Assembly (NCBI RefSeq): GCF_002127325.2 | Contig: NC_035436.2 | Span: 87,724,960-87,788,959 of the forward strand | Length of the DNA stretch: 64,000 nt | Direction of reading: 5' to 3' | DNA from: Helianthus annuus | Lineage: Eukaryota; Streptophyta; Magnoliopsida; Asterales; Asteraceae | Shown here: positions 11,830 to 22,775 of the stretch, one piece after another | How the letters are laid out: each line of letters opens with the position of its first letter | Numbering within the stretch: the stretch's first letter is position 1 | Program-made: the position numbers and the translations under genes | Notes under the pieces: generated by a model | What the model saw: the letters and a program-made list of their open reading frames with translations, nothing else | Told to the model about the DNA's origin: nothing | The model's database searches: none

Positions 11830-12330
11830 CCTTGTGGTCGCGATGTTAGGCGTTCCAGACGCGTTCTACGCGAACGACGCGTAAGGTAGTATAAGCTACC
11901 TAAACGGGTCGTAATGGGTCGCAAGCACTTAGGTTAAGTTTCATTTTAGTATGTAGGCTTTGTTAAACCATATTACACGAGTCTCCATACTCGTTTGGTT
12001 TTCGAACCCGCGTACTGTCCGATCCTTCCGATTTGGTCCGGTATATTAACATAAGCTACCTATTAGGTGCCGTTGATATTCCGTGATCTTTAGCATTATC
12101 TGGTTATTATACAAGGAACTCAAAGCAATCTCAGGTGAGTACATTGAACCCCATCTTTTACATGTTTTTGAGGAGTCAATGTGAGTACATTGAACCCCTC
12201 TTTTACTGTTTTCCAAACTGTTTTGGGGTGAAACACATGTGCCTACTTGCTACTTTCATGCTTTTCGGTTTTCACATCATATACTGCTATGTTCGATAGT
12301 ACATATATAGTACATGATTTCATTGTATTT

Positions 12331-12813
12331 ATGCTATGTATGCCCATTGTGTGCATACGTAGTACATTGTTTCACATTGCATATCTGTTGCATATGCTCA
12401 TCCAGCATATGAACACATTATTCTACATTTTGAACCGTTGTACTCTACAATACATTTCATGCTACGTACGCCCATTGTGTGTATACGTAGTACATTGTTT
12501 CACATTGCATATCTGTTGCATATGCTCATCCAGCATATGAACACATTATTCTACATTTTGAACCGTTGTACTCTACAATACATTTCATGCTACGTACGCC
12601 CATTGTGTGCATACGTAGTACATTGTTTCACATTGCATATCTGTTGCATATGCTCATCCAGCATATGAACACATTATTCTACATTTTGAACCGTTGTACT
12701 CTACAATACATTTCATGCTACGTACGCCCATTGTGTGCATACGTAGTACATTGTTTCACATTGCATTTCTGTTGCATATGCTCATCCAGCATATGAACAC
12801 ATTACCCTACATT
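12331..12813 (+). repeat. B: 128-bp tandem repeat in the LTR, about 3.8 copies
   Basis: Unit starts (ATGCTACGTACG or ATGCTATGTATG) fall at 12331, 12459, 12587 and 12715. Each unit has two hairpins: CTACGTA paired with TACGTAG, and CATATGC paired with GCATATG around a 7-base loop. The 3' LTR has the array at about 19616-20098. Confidence 0.9.
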
Positions 12814-13035
12814 TTGAACCGTTGTAACCATTTGACTATGTGAACCGTCTTACCCCTTTTGATTTCATGAACCGTCTGTAACCATTGAACCGTGTAAACC
12901 AGTTGTATCCGTTGACATGAATTACATTTGACAATAGACATTTAACTATACATGAACATTTCTACTGTTGTTAAACATTTCATTCTGATGGTTTGGTTTG
13001 AGTAAGTGATTAAGTAACGAGGCGTGTGTAATATG

Positions 13036-13088
13036 ATACAAGCATGGTGGATACGCCGCTGGTACTTCCTATATATAAGTGTTTGTAT
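13036..13088 (+). other. B: constant-core stem-loop
   Basis: A 9-bp stem (ATACAAGCA at 13036-13044 with TGTTTGTAT at 13080-13088, one G-U pair) encloses a 35-nt core beginning TGGTGGATACGCC and ending TATATATAAG. Element C has the same core with different arms that still pair. A second copy is in the 3' LTR, about 20321-20373. Confidence 0.65.
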
Positions 13089-13657
13089 GGTATTAAAACA
13101 TCGTAGCGTTATTTGAATCATTTCAATTTGAGACATATGACATTTTATACAAATAACACACTTTTCATGAGACATTGTTTTACAACCTCATTTTACATGG
13201 TTATCCGTTTAACCATACAGTGTTCTCTTATTTATACATATCATTGATCTTACCGTTTTTCAAATGATTTACAAGACAAAGCAAAATACGAGGTTCATGA
13301 CTAAACATTTTCTCAAACTCAAGTCATGAATTCCGTTTTCACAAAACCAATGTATCTCACAGGCATTTTTATGCTGACGTACCTATTTTCACATGTGTTT
13401 TCAGGAGATGATGCATAGGACTTATCAAGACATACTTAGGCGGACTTGTGCCTTAGTGACTTAAAACGAGACAAGAACTAGTTAATTTATGTTATGTACA
13501 CTTTGATTCTTGTTTAGACAATGTAAACTTTCATGTTTGATTTATAAAACGAAACTTCATTTGCCATGGATTTGAAACAATTGATTCTGTTACAACACTC
13601 CCCGACGTTTCCGCCACGTTTTGTATGTTCTACGTGGTCGGGGTGTGACAGAAAAGA

Positions 13658-13669
13658 TGGTATCAGAGC
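13658..13669 (+). other. B: primer binding site (tRNA-iMet type)
   Basis: TGGTATCAGAGC, eight bases after the LTR end at 13650, is the usual plant initiator-Met-tRNA primer binding site. Confidence 0.9.
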
Positions 13670-14263
13670 CAATGGTTATAGGAAATTAGGTTATTAGTAA
13701 TGCTTTGACCTAGTCTATAACCTTCCTAGGACCCTAACGCGAGTTTACTTGCGTTTAGTCATAAAACAATACCGTCACCTATCCTTAGGCGACGACCACA
13801 ACAAGAACATAAATTTCAAAACCGCTTCGAAAACCAATCATCTGTTCTAGGATGATTGATTACTAGGTTTTGAACCCTCTGTTATAAGGTTTTGAACCCC
13901 TTTGAATTTTCAAAACTCCCGTCAAAGTTTTGGGTCCTAACTAGTGTGAACACGTGCGAACTGGAAGAGTGAATGCCTGTACCCTGGGTTTTCTGTCTAA
14001 GGTTTGAGTGTTCGTACAAATCCACATAATCGGACCAGTCACTCTTACCTGGGAACTCTTGGGGTGAGTGTCCACTTATAGGCGAGCTTGTCTTCGCGAT
14101 ACACTATGAGGATCTATTTGCTTTGATTCAGCCTTGGTGTTGTTTGTTTGCTTCATGATTCAAACAAGTGACCATCAACCGTGATTATGGTCAGTGATTG
14201 TAACATCCGATTCTTACCCAATACCATTTTATTTGTTTCCTTTCATGTTTTTCCTCTTTTAGA
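13670..14263 (+). other. B: untranslated leader
   Basis: About 590 bases between the primer binding site and the gag ATG. No ORF is supported. A related, degraded leader is present in C (about 40360-41250 on the minus strand), including the string about two expressions of CCTAGGACCC/CTAACGC near the LTR. I see no tandem repeat here. Confidence 0.5.
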
Positions 14264-15352
14264 ATGCCTCCTCGACGCGAACACCAGATAGCAACTGCTG
14301 AGCTGGCAGAAATTATTGCGCAGCAGATGGCTGCTCAATTCCCAAATCTCTTTGCTCAATGGAACCAAGCCAACAACAACAACAATGGTACATGCAATTT
14401 CAAGAACTTTAACTCGGCTAAACCACTCCAGTTTAGTGGTTCTGAGGGAGCAACTGGGCTTCTCCAATGGTTCGAGAGCATCGAGAATACCTTTCGCCAC
14501 GTGCAGTGTCCGGAAAATCGCAAGGTCGAGTTTTCTTCGAGTGTGTTTCAGAAGAGGGCTCTTACATGGTGGAATGGGGTAATGAGAGACCGTGGTGCAG
14601 ATGTTGCTCTAGCACAAACATGGGCTGAACTGAGAGCTCTTATGATGAGAGAGTTTTGTCCTCGTCATGAACAACGAGCGTTGGAGAAGGAGTTTGATGA
14701 TTTAAAACAAGATAGTGGCGAACACAGGGCATATACTGATAGGTTTGAGGAGTTGAGTCTACTTTGCCCGACTATGGTCGCCCCACTCGACAAGGCTATC
14801 GAAAGGTACATCGACGGCCTGCCTGACTCGGTACAAGACATTGTCACTGGTAGCAACCCTACCACACTCCGTCAGGCCATTGAGCTATCTGCAACCTTGA
14901 CCGAATCGCAGATCAGAAAGCATAAACTTTTTCGAAAGGGTGACAAGAAGCCAATCGAGGAATCAAAGACCATGGATGAACAGACTGAATCTCCTAAGAA
15001 GTCAAAGAAGCGAAAGGCTTCTCAGAACTTCGCCATGGTCGCTCACAATGGTCAAGCCGTCCCCAACCAACCAGCTCAACCCCCTGCTAGAAAACCATAC
15101 AATGGAACTGCACCTTTGTGCAACCAATGTGGCCTCCATCATCACGCCAATGTACAATGCCGCAAATGCCAAACTTGTGGACTTATAGGCCACCCAGCAA
15201 GAGTCTGCCCAGCTGCAGCTGCGCCAAACCAAGCTGGCAACAATCCTGCTCAAGGTCGTTTTCTACCAGGCTCTTGTTTCAACTGTGGCGAGATGGGTCA
15301 TTTCCGAAGAAATTGCCCAAAGCTTGCTAATGCAAATCCAGCACAGGGATAA
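14264..15352 (+). CDS. gag: B: intact Ty3/gypsy Gag (362 aa)
   Basis: Gag forms the virus-like particle and packages element RNA in the cytoplasm. The ORF begins MPPRREHQ, with an Asn run near residues 38-43. The Retrotrans_gag core covers about residues 50-190 (LLQWFESIENTFRHV, ALTWWNGVMRDRG, FCPRHEQRALEKEFDDL, YTDRFEELSLLCP). A Lys-rich segment lies near 225-255. There are three CX2CX4HX4C zinc knuckles: CNQCGLHHHANVQC, CQTCGLIGHPARVC and CFNCGEMGHFRRNC. It stops after NANPAQG, just before the point where autonomous relatives continue into protease. There is no frameshift or early stop. No intron is needed: the FKNFNSAKPLQFSG region follows directly, unlike in A and D. Probably functional for packaging if expressed. 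Confidence 0.93.
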   Translation: MPPRREHQIATAELAEIIAQQMAAQFPNLFAQWNQANNNNNGTCNFKNFNSAKPLQFSGSEGATGLLQWFESIENTFRHVQCPENRKVEFSSSVFQKRALTWWNGVMRDRGADVALAQTWAELRALMMREFCPRHEQRALEKEFDDLKQDSGEHRAYTDRFEELSLLCPTMVAPLDKAIERYIDGLPDSVQDIVTGSNPTTLRQAIELSATLTESQIRKHKLFRKGDKKPIEESKTMDEQTESPKKSKKRKASQNFAMVAHNGQAVPNQPAQPPARKPYNGTAPLCNQCGLHHHANVQCRKCQTCGLIGHPARVCPAAAAPNQAGNNPAQGRFLPGSCFNCGEMGHFRRNCPKLANANPAQG

Positions 15353-16419
15353 GCATCTGACTGACTAGAAGACAACATCGTTTAGAAATAATCACGTCTT
15401 ATGTATTATTTTATTTTGTTGTCAAGGTCCAAGAAACCGTTGTTATCGTTGTTTATAAATAAATCTTTTATTTGCATTGCAATGTATTTCTGTGGTTGCA
15501 TGTATAAACGACATATCCCTTACAATACCGACAATCAAGGGACCGTATTCCTTAAAGAACAAACTACCCCCAAAATTCTCCCATTCTATAATCGCTTGCG
15601 TCTTCTACAAAATTCCTAAGTACCCGTTTATTCTAAGGAAACGAAGTACAAAGCGCAGGTTACAACACAAGACAAATACCCAAAGTACCACTATAAATCC
15701 TTAATAGGGTACCTAAGGACTTCCCGTAAGTCTTTAATTGTTGTATACCTTAATTCGAATGTGGTGATTCCTTGTAATCAAAAAATCGAATTTTGGGAGA
15801 TCTTTCTATCTTCTCATATAGATCCCAGTGAACATTGAGACCCGTCGATTGGTTTCCATATCTGTATTCAATCAATAACAAGTTAATAACAAATTATAAT
15901 CAAGTTAAACAATCATGTGACTTTGTGCTTATGTGTTCCCTTATGTGTTGTTGTGAGATCCAAATTATGTTATCCAAATCCTCGTAGAATCTTACATATC
16001 CTTGTACAAGAGATTCATAGTAGGATACCCAAAGGTATTACTTAAAATCCTCAATGGACTTCTATGTTATAGTTAAGTCCTTTGGATTATAAAGTACTAC
16101 TTCATAATTAGACCCCTTAAGTGGTCTAGATAAACAGATTGATCCAAAAAAAAAAAATCTGGCTAGGGATATCATGTGATGATATAGCTGAAAGGACTCC
16201 TTGGTGGCCTAACTAAGAAGATCCCCTGTCGATCTAATTAGAAAGGAACCGATGGAAGTCTAGTCACCCTCATCACAAGTGTGATATCCTTCCCCAAAAC
16301 ATTACAAAACAAACTGTGCGGACTGTGCAAGGGATTACGTAATTATGGATGCATACATAATTATGGAATTTAGTGCACAGAAATCACAGCAAGTTCTGTC
16401 ATGTGTCTAGAGTTAACCC
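15353..16419 (+). other. B: noncoding 3' internal region
   Basis: About 1.07 kb after the gag stop. No protease, RT or integrase motif is visible in any frame and short ORFs show no family match. It holds repeated phrases such as CTAGTCTCTTAG-free plain AT-rich sequence and a short A run at 16147-16157. No further structure was recognised. Confidence 0.5.
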
Positions 16420-16424
16420 TATTC

Positions 16425-17335
16425 ATTTCCAACTCCGATGAAACAACCGTTGAAAATGATTCCGTTTAGTTCATTTTCGTTTCTGAAGATTTATCCGTTC
16501 AGGGAATGAATATCCGTTGTGTAATCCTTCATTTCCAACTCTGATGAAGCAACCGTTGAAAATGATTCTGTTTAGTTCATTTTCGTTTCTGAAGATTTAT
16601 CCGTTGAGGGAATGAATATCCGTTGTGTAATCCTTCATTTCCAACTCTGATGAAGCAACCGTTGAAAATGATTCCGTTTAGTTCATTTTCGTTTCTGAAG
16701 ATTTATCCGTTGAGGGAATGAATATCCGTTGTGTAATCCTTCATTTCCAACTCTGATGAAACAACCGTTGAAAATGACTCCGTTAGTTCATTTTCGTTTC
16801 TGACGATTTATCCGTTGGGGAAATGAATAATCCGTTGTGTAATCCTTCATTTCCAACTCTGAGGAAGCAACCGTTAGAAATGACCCCGTCTGTACATTTT
16901 CGTTTCTGAAGATTTATCCGTTGAGGAAATGAATATCCGTTGTGAAATCCTTCATTTCCAACTCTGAGGACGCAACCGTTGAAAATGACCCCGTCTGTAC
17001 ATTTTCGTTTCTGAAGATTTATCCGTTGAGGAAATGAATATCCGTTGTGAAATCCTTCATTTCCAACTCTGAGGAAGCAACCGTTGAAAATGACCCCGTC
17101 TGTACATTTTCGTTTCTGAAGATTTATCCGTTGAGGAAATGAATATCCGTTGTGAAATCCTTCATTTCCAACTCTGAGGAAGCAACCGTCGAAGATGACT
17201 CCGCTAGTTCATTTTCATTTCTGACGATTTGTCCATTGAGGAAATGAACATCCGTTTGCTTATTCCGTCATTTCCATTTCTGAAGAATACTCGTTGAGGA
17301 AAATGACTCCATCTGTTCATATTCGTTTCTGAGGA
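16425..17335 (+). repeat. B: tandem repeat of about 106 bp, 8-9 copies
   Basis: Each unit starts TCATTTCCAACTC and contains AACCGTTGAAAATGA, TTCGTTTCTGA, GATTTATCCGTTGAGG and AATGAATATCCGTTG. Units begin near 16425, 16528, 16636, 16740, 16845, 16948, 17055 and 17161, with a degenerate last unit near 17267. The array ends about 110 bases before the PPT and fills the place that pol would occupy. Confidence 0.9.
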
Positions 17336-17440
17336 ATGACCGTTAAGGAAATGACAGGATATTGCCTTACATATCGCTGGTGGTTATTTGGCAAAGTCAC
17401 AAATAGACTCATACGAATAAATTTCGGGACGAAATTTCCT

Positions 17441-17454
17441 AAAGTAGGGGAGAC
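17441..17454 (+). other. B: polypurine tract
   Basis: AAAGTAGGGGAGAC directly precedes the 3' LTR start at 17455. The upstream GGGACGAAATTTCC matches that of C. Confidence 0.85.
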
Positions 17455-20400
17455 TGTGACACCTGTGTCACCGCGACCATCAAACAAATACCAAGCCGAT
17501 GAAATATTGTATTTCATACTTGGGATCTTGTATAAATATGTGTATGTTTTGCACATATCAATTATTGTTCAATTTCAAACTCTACATTGCTTTCTAAGAG
17601 CATTATACGCAAACTGGTGAGTAAACGTACTCAGTTTAATGCGACAAATACTCCGGAACATCAACATATACTCAACATACCTTAAATAACCTTTACATAA
17701 CTTAGAAATAAGTTTTGAAGGCTTTGGTATGGCAAAAACAAGTTAATTCGCTTACAGGGACTAAACTTGACAAACTGCGAAAGTATGCCAATTTGAACTG
17801 TAACGAACATTCCGGAACATGTCCATAAGTTAAACATACCCTAAATATCCTTTACATAGCTTAGAAATAGGCTTTGAGGTGTTTGGTATGCTAAAACAAA
17901 CTTTTGGATCATTCAGGGACTAAAAGTGTCAAAAAGTGCACAAGTTTGCACTTTCGCGCATAACTTACGTTCTGAATACATCCGGACATCCAAAAATTTA
18001 TGTAAGCATCCTTATATTTTGCCTTAGTGTTTGGCATGAGAAAAATCCATTCGTCGCGTCATTTGGATCGTCTTTCGCGCTTATGCGCATTCCGTCGTAA
18101 TTAAGCGAACATCGCGATCGTACGGCCAAACGAACCGACATCCGGAATATTTTTGAGCATATTTCATGTCCCCTACACTTTAACTTCATATTACAGCCTT
18201 GAAATGAGGTTAACGGGGCTTAAACGTGCCAAAAATGGGCCAAAATACGTGTTTCTGAAGTGCAGGGACCAAAATTGTAAATTCTGATCTGGGAACCTTA
18301 GGCGGGGCGCGTAAGGATTTACCAAATCCTTACGCGGGGCGCGTGAGACTGTCAGACATATTCAATGTATCTATTTAATGCAGTTGGCCTTTCGTTCGAT
18401 CAAGAGGCAATGCCCTTTCACCTAATCAAGAGCCAAGGGGCAATTTCTGACTTACCACAAGAATTTGACAAGTGTACGCTCGAGATCGCGACACGATATT
18501 CGATAAACGATCCCAACGGTTCCACTTTTCCTATAAATACCCCCCCCCTTTGTGTAAAAACCCACAAGAATCAGATCTAAAGCTCTAAGTTGGAACCATT
18601 GTTTCATACCTGAGCTATTTGATCTAGATTAGCACTCGGGGACACTCCGTAAGTCTTCTTTCGCTCTTTTATTCGCTTTTCGAGTCTGAAAGTCAACGTT
18701 TTGTTGACTTTCTGCATTGACCAGCTTATGGTCGATGCGAAGTTCATGGAACTTCATAACGTGAGCGTGATCACGATGGTTATGGTCCGTAGTGACCATA
18801 CCTACTGATTACCCCGTTATCTAGGCTCAGTGACGAGTCGTAGTTTCGGCCAAAATGCGCATTCTTGCGTATTTTGTAACCAAACTACTCGTGAGCATCA
18901 AAGCCGTTTGTTTTGATGCCCAACCTGTTTTCTAAACTTAGTTAAGCATGTTCTAACATGCTTAGCTCGTCACGTTTAGTATAGTGCTTATATAGGGTCG
19001 TAAGGTAAGCGATCTAAACCATCGCTTATACTTTCGAACCCGACCCATTTGGTTGATCATTAGGATCCGACCTAACACATTAGGTGACCATAGCTATAAC
19101 CTTTCGAGGTTATACCTTGTGGTCGCGATGTTAGGCGTTCCAGACGCGTTCTACGCGAACGACGCGTAAGGTAGTATAAGCTACCTAAACGGGTCGTAAT
19201 GGGTCGCAAGCACTTAGGTTAAGTTTCATTTTAGTATGTAGGCTTTGTTAAACCATATTACACGAGTCTCCATACTCGTTTGGTTTTCGAACCCGCGTAC
19301 TGTCCGATCCTTCCGATTTGGTCCGGTATATTAACATAAGCTACCTATTAGGTGCCGTTGATATTCCGTGATCTTTAGCATTATCTGGTTATTATACAAG
19401 GAACTCAAAGCAATCTCAGGTGAGTACATTGAACCCCATCTTTTACATGTTTTTGAGGAGTCAATGTGAGTACATTGAACCCCTCTTTTACTGTTTTCCA
19501 AACTGTTTTGGGGTGAAACACATGTGCCTACTTGCTACTTTCATGCTTTCCGGTTTTCACATCATATACTGCTATGTTCGATAGTACATATATAGTACAT
19601 GATTTCATTGTATTTATGCTATGTATGCCCATTGTGTGCATACGTAGTACATTGTTTCACATTGCATATCTGTTGCATATGCTCATCCAGCATATGAACA
19701 CATTATTCTACATTTTGAACCGTTGTACTCTACAATACATTTCATGCTACGTACGCCCATTGTGTGCATACGTAGTACATTGTTTCACATTGCATATCTG
19801 TTGCATATGCTCATCCAGCATATGAACACATTATTCTACATTTTGAACCGTTGTACTCTACAATACATTTCATGCTACGTACGCCCATTGTGTGCATACG
19901 TAGTACATTGTTTCACATTGCATATCTGTTGCATATGCTCATCCAGCATATGAACACATTATTCTACATTTTGAACCGTTGTACTCTACAATACATTTCA
20001 TGCTACGTACGCCCATTGTGTGCATACGTAGTACATTGTTTCACATTGCATTTTTGTTGCATATGCTCATCCAGCATATGAACACATTACCCTACATTTT
20101 GAACCGTTGTAACCATTTGACTATGTGAACCGTCTTACCCCTTTTGATTTCATGAACCGTCTGTAACCATTGAACCGTGTAAACCAGTTGTATCCGTTGA
20201 CATGAATTACATTTGACAATAGACATTTAACTATACATGAACATTTCTACTGTTGTTAAACATTTCATTCTGATGGTTTGGTTTGAGTAAGTGATTAAGT
20301 AACGAGGCGTGTGTAATATGATACAAGCATGGTGGATACGCCGCTGGTACTTCCTATATATAAGTGTTTGTATGGTATTAACACATCGTAGCGTTATTTG

Positions 20401-20935
20401 AATCATTTCAATTTGAGACATATGACATTTTATACAAATAACACACTTTTCATGAGACATTGTTTTACAACCTCATTTTACATGGTTATCCGTTTAACCA
20501 TACAGTGTTCTCTTATTTATACATATCATTGATCTTACCGTTTTTCAAATGATTTACAAGACAAAGCAAAATACGAGGATCATGACTAAACATTTTCTCA
20601 AACTCAAGTCATGAATTCCGTTTTCACAAAACCAATGTATCTCACAGGCATTTTTATGCTGACGTACCTATTTTCACATGTGTTTTCAGGAGATGATGCA
20701 TAGGACTTATCAAGACATACTTAGGCGGACCTGTGCCTTAGTGACTTAAAACGAGACAAGAACTAGTTAATTTATGTTATGTACACTTTGATTCTTGTTT
20801 AGACAATGTAAACTTTCATGTTTGATTTATAAAACGAAACTTCATTTGCCATGGATTTGAAACAATTGATTCTGTTACAACACTCCCCGACGTTTCCGCC
20901 ACGTTTTGTATGTTCTACGTGGTCGGGGTGTGACA
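17455..20935 (+). repeat. B: 3' LTR (3481 bp)
   Basis: Same length as the 5' LTR and nearly identical. Differences seen by eye are mostly transitions (for example T/C at 19549 compared with 12264). It is followed by the right TSD CGTCC at 20936-20940. Confidence 0.95.
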
Positions 20936-20940
20936 CGTCC

Positions 20941-21905
20941 GGCTGTGTTGAGGTGAATGTAGCAAATGGTGCAACCTGTGCAGTTGGGAATATGCTGTTG
21001 TAGCAGACGAATCGTTATGCGGGTGCTGACCTGAAGTACCTTCCCGGGGTGTGGTTATATTCTGAAAGAAAGCTATAGGCACCTTGGCGCAATGGAAGTC
21101 GGTCTTTATAGGGAAAAGGAGCAATGTCAGCGGTTGCGGGTGTAAAAACAAACTTCTCAACAAATGAGGGGATTGCCCAATGCAGGTAGATATAAGGGGT
21201 GCAATGTCTGGCAGACCAAAAAGAAGCAGGATCGTGATCACGTAAAGGTGTAGGTTCAGCAGGCGCAACATCAAGCTGACCCAAAAGGTGTAGAAGCTAG
21301 CTCAAGAGCAGGCGCTAGGTCGTGTAACGGTGTGATGTCTCGAGCAGGTGATAGAGCAGCAGCCATGCCATCATCGTCTCGTGTCAGTAGTAGGATGCTG
21401 TAATCCAGCTGTTTGTAAGGTTGCAGGTATCACAGACTCAAGGGAGTCTAAATGCATGCTAGAATCGAAGGATGGCTTGTTAATAGGGGTCTTAAGAGGT
21501 GAAGTTAGTAACAGTGTTCTCGTCTAATTTTCTATCGTTATGGGCGTCGGCAGGAGGACCATCGATAAGCATGCCAACGTAGTCATATATTGTTTGTCGA
21601 GTAGCCAACCTTCAGTAGAAATGTCCGCAGGAGGCGCATCATCGAGGATTGGAGCCATGGTGTGTCCATCATCGGGATGACCAGTGATGGAGTGGTTATG
21701 GAGTGAAACAAGAGTGACAGAAAGATTCTTGTCAGAGAAACCATCACCAAAGTCTGGTAGCACGGACTGTTAGAAGTCGTCCTCGTCATTAGCATATCAG
21801 GATCACTCTCAGTATCTGACGTAATTGTCTCTGGCGCAGATCTAGTCTCATTATCTGCGACTGTGGTCATAGGGTTATCAATGTCTGATAACTTGTTCTC
21901 TAATT
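20941..21905 (-). pseudogene. A: N-terminal part of the pre-gag ORF, decayed
   Basis: The minus strand reads LSDIDNPM...ITSDTESDP near 21890-21800, matching LSDIIDPM...FTSDTESDD of the D pre-gag ORF. Further on come LPDFGD and GHPDDGHTMAPILD, where D has LPDFGN and GHPDDEHVMVPILA. Frameshifts and stops break it. Element B was inserted into this ORF; its other half is at 9687-10164. An acidic first half and proline-rich later part are the features shared with D. The function is unknown. Confidence 0.65.
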
Positions 21906-22045
21906 AGAGTGACATGTGTGCCGGTGCATAGCATGTATATTCATAGTAATTACTAACAATTAGTGTATGCGAACAACTACCACATATGCACGTACATCAA
22001 CCTTAAATCAAATAAGCATGTAAGTCTCAATTAATGTAAGCAAGT

Positions 22046-22585
22046 AATCATCCTAGTCTTCCCTAGACTATCCTCCCAGCTTCTCAGACTGAACTTCCTA
22101 GTCTCTTAGACTATCCTCCCAGCCTCTCAGATTGATCCTCCTAGTCTCTCAGACTATCCTCCCAGCCTCCCAGACTGATCCTCCTAGTCTCTCAGACTAT
22201 CCTCCCAGCCTCTCAGACTGAACCTCCTAGTCTCCCAGACTACCCTCCCAGTCTCTCAGACTAAACCTCCTAGTCTCTCAGACTATCCTCCCAGCCTCAC
22301 AGACTGAACTCCCTGGCCTCTCAGACCAAAACCTCCCCAATCTTAAAGATTGGCCCCTCAGTCTATGTGACTGAATACCTGGTCTCCCTGACCAACCTCC
22401 CAGTCGATAAGACTGAATCCCTTGTCTCCCTGCCCAACCTCCCAGTCGATAAGACTAAATCCCTAGTCTCACTGACCAACCTCCCAGTTACTAGGACTGA
22501 ATCCCTGGTCTCCCTGACCAACCTCCAAGTCACTAAGACTGAATCCCTGGTCTCCCTGACCAACCTCCCAGTCGCTAGGACTGAA
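22046..22585 (-). repeat. A: tandem repeats in the 5' leader
   Basis: Two kinds of unit lie in series. From about 22355 to 22585 there are roughly 37-bp units, minus-strand sense GGTTGGTCAGGGAGACCAGG plus ATTCAGTC. From about 22046 to 22340 there are roughly 24-bp units of AGTCTGAGAGGCTGGGAGG type alternating with AGTCTGAGAGACTAGGAGG. D has a shorter relative at 59476-59590. Several units are self-complementary (GGTC with GACC). Confidence 0.8.
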
Positions 22586-22760
22586 CTATAAACATGAACT
22601 TTGGAAAGTGTATTCGTGCCTTTTGTTTGTAATAATGTTTTGTACCCTGGATCTGGACGTTTAGTGTATGCAATGTAAAAATGTTTTGAAAATATTTTCG
22701 TGAGAGCCCTAATGATCGTAGTCTAGACTCAAGAAAGAATCCTAGTTCGCTACGATCGAA

Positions 22761-22772
22761 GCTCTGATACCA
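22761..22772 (-). other. A: primer binding site (tRNA-iMet type)
   Basis: The minus strand reads TGGTATCAGAGC, three bases inside the 5' LTR end at 22776. This makes the LTR at 22776-25847 the 5' LTR. Confidence 0.9.
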
Positions 22773-22775
22773 AGC

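Larger units (their letters stand above)
10170..13650 (+). repeat. B: 5' LTR (3481 bp)
   Basis: It runs TGTGACACCTG to GGGGTGTGACA and is repeated at 17455-20935 with the same length. It contains a TATA box (11246-11257) followed by a C run, a row of hairpins (11403-11829), a 128-bp tandem repeat (12331-12813) and the constant-core stem-loop (13036-13088). Open frames over 12247-12796 come from the tandem repeat and are not genes. Confidence 0.95.
10170..20935 (+). mobile_element. B: complete non-autonomous Ty3/gypsy element with gag only (TR-GAG type), 10.8 kb
   Basis: It has two 3481-bp LTRs (10170-13650 and 17455-20935), a tRNA-iMet-type primer binding site, one intact gag ORF, a noncoding 3' part with 106-bp tandem repeats, a polypurine tract and a perfect 5-bp TSD. 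There is no protease, RT, RNase H or integrase: only 2.1 kb lies between gag and the 3' LTR and it has no pol similarity. Elements with LTRs plus gag alone have been named TR-GAG. By eye the LTRs differ at about 14 sites in 3481 (about 0.4%), so insertion was recent and pol must have come in trans. B lies inside the pre-gag ORF of A. Confidence 0.93.

Noticed and set aside
12247..12796. Overlapping ORFs of 76-97 codons with near-identical proteins in B (and 19532-20081)
   Set aside because: They are translations of the 128-bp LTR tandem repeat. The period is not a multiple of three, which gives the same peptide in staggered frames; there is no gene evidence.
13036..13088. Hammerhead ribozyme (retrozyme-type LTR)
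   Set aside because: The constant core lacks the CTGATGA and GAAA motifs of a hammerhead.
13658..13669. tRNA gene at GGTATCAGAGC
   Set aside because: It is the primer binding site complementary to a tRNA end. No cloverleaf arms are present here or at the other primer binding sites.
14940..15330. Short ORFs inside B gag on both strands
   Set aside because: They are shadows of the gag frame, which carries the zinc knuckles.
16425..17335. CRISPR array
   Set aside because: Units of about 106 bp are repeated head to tail without unique spacers, in plant DNA.
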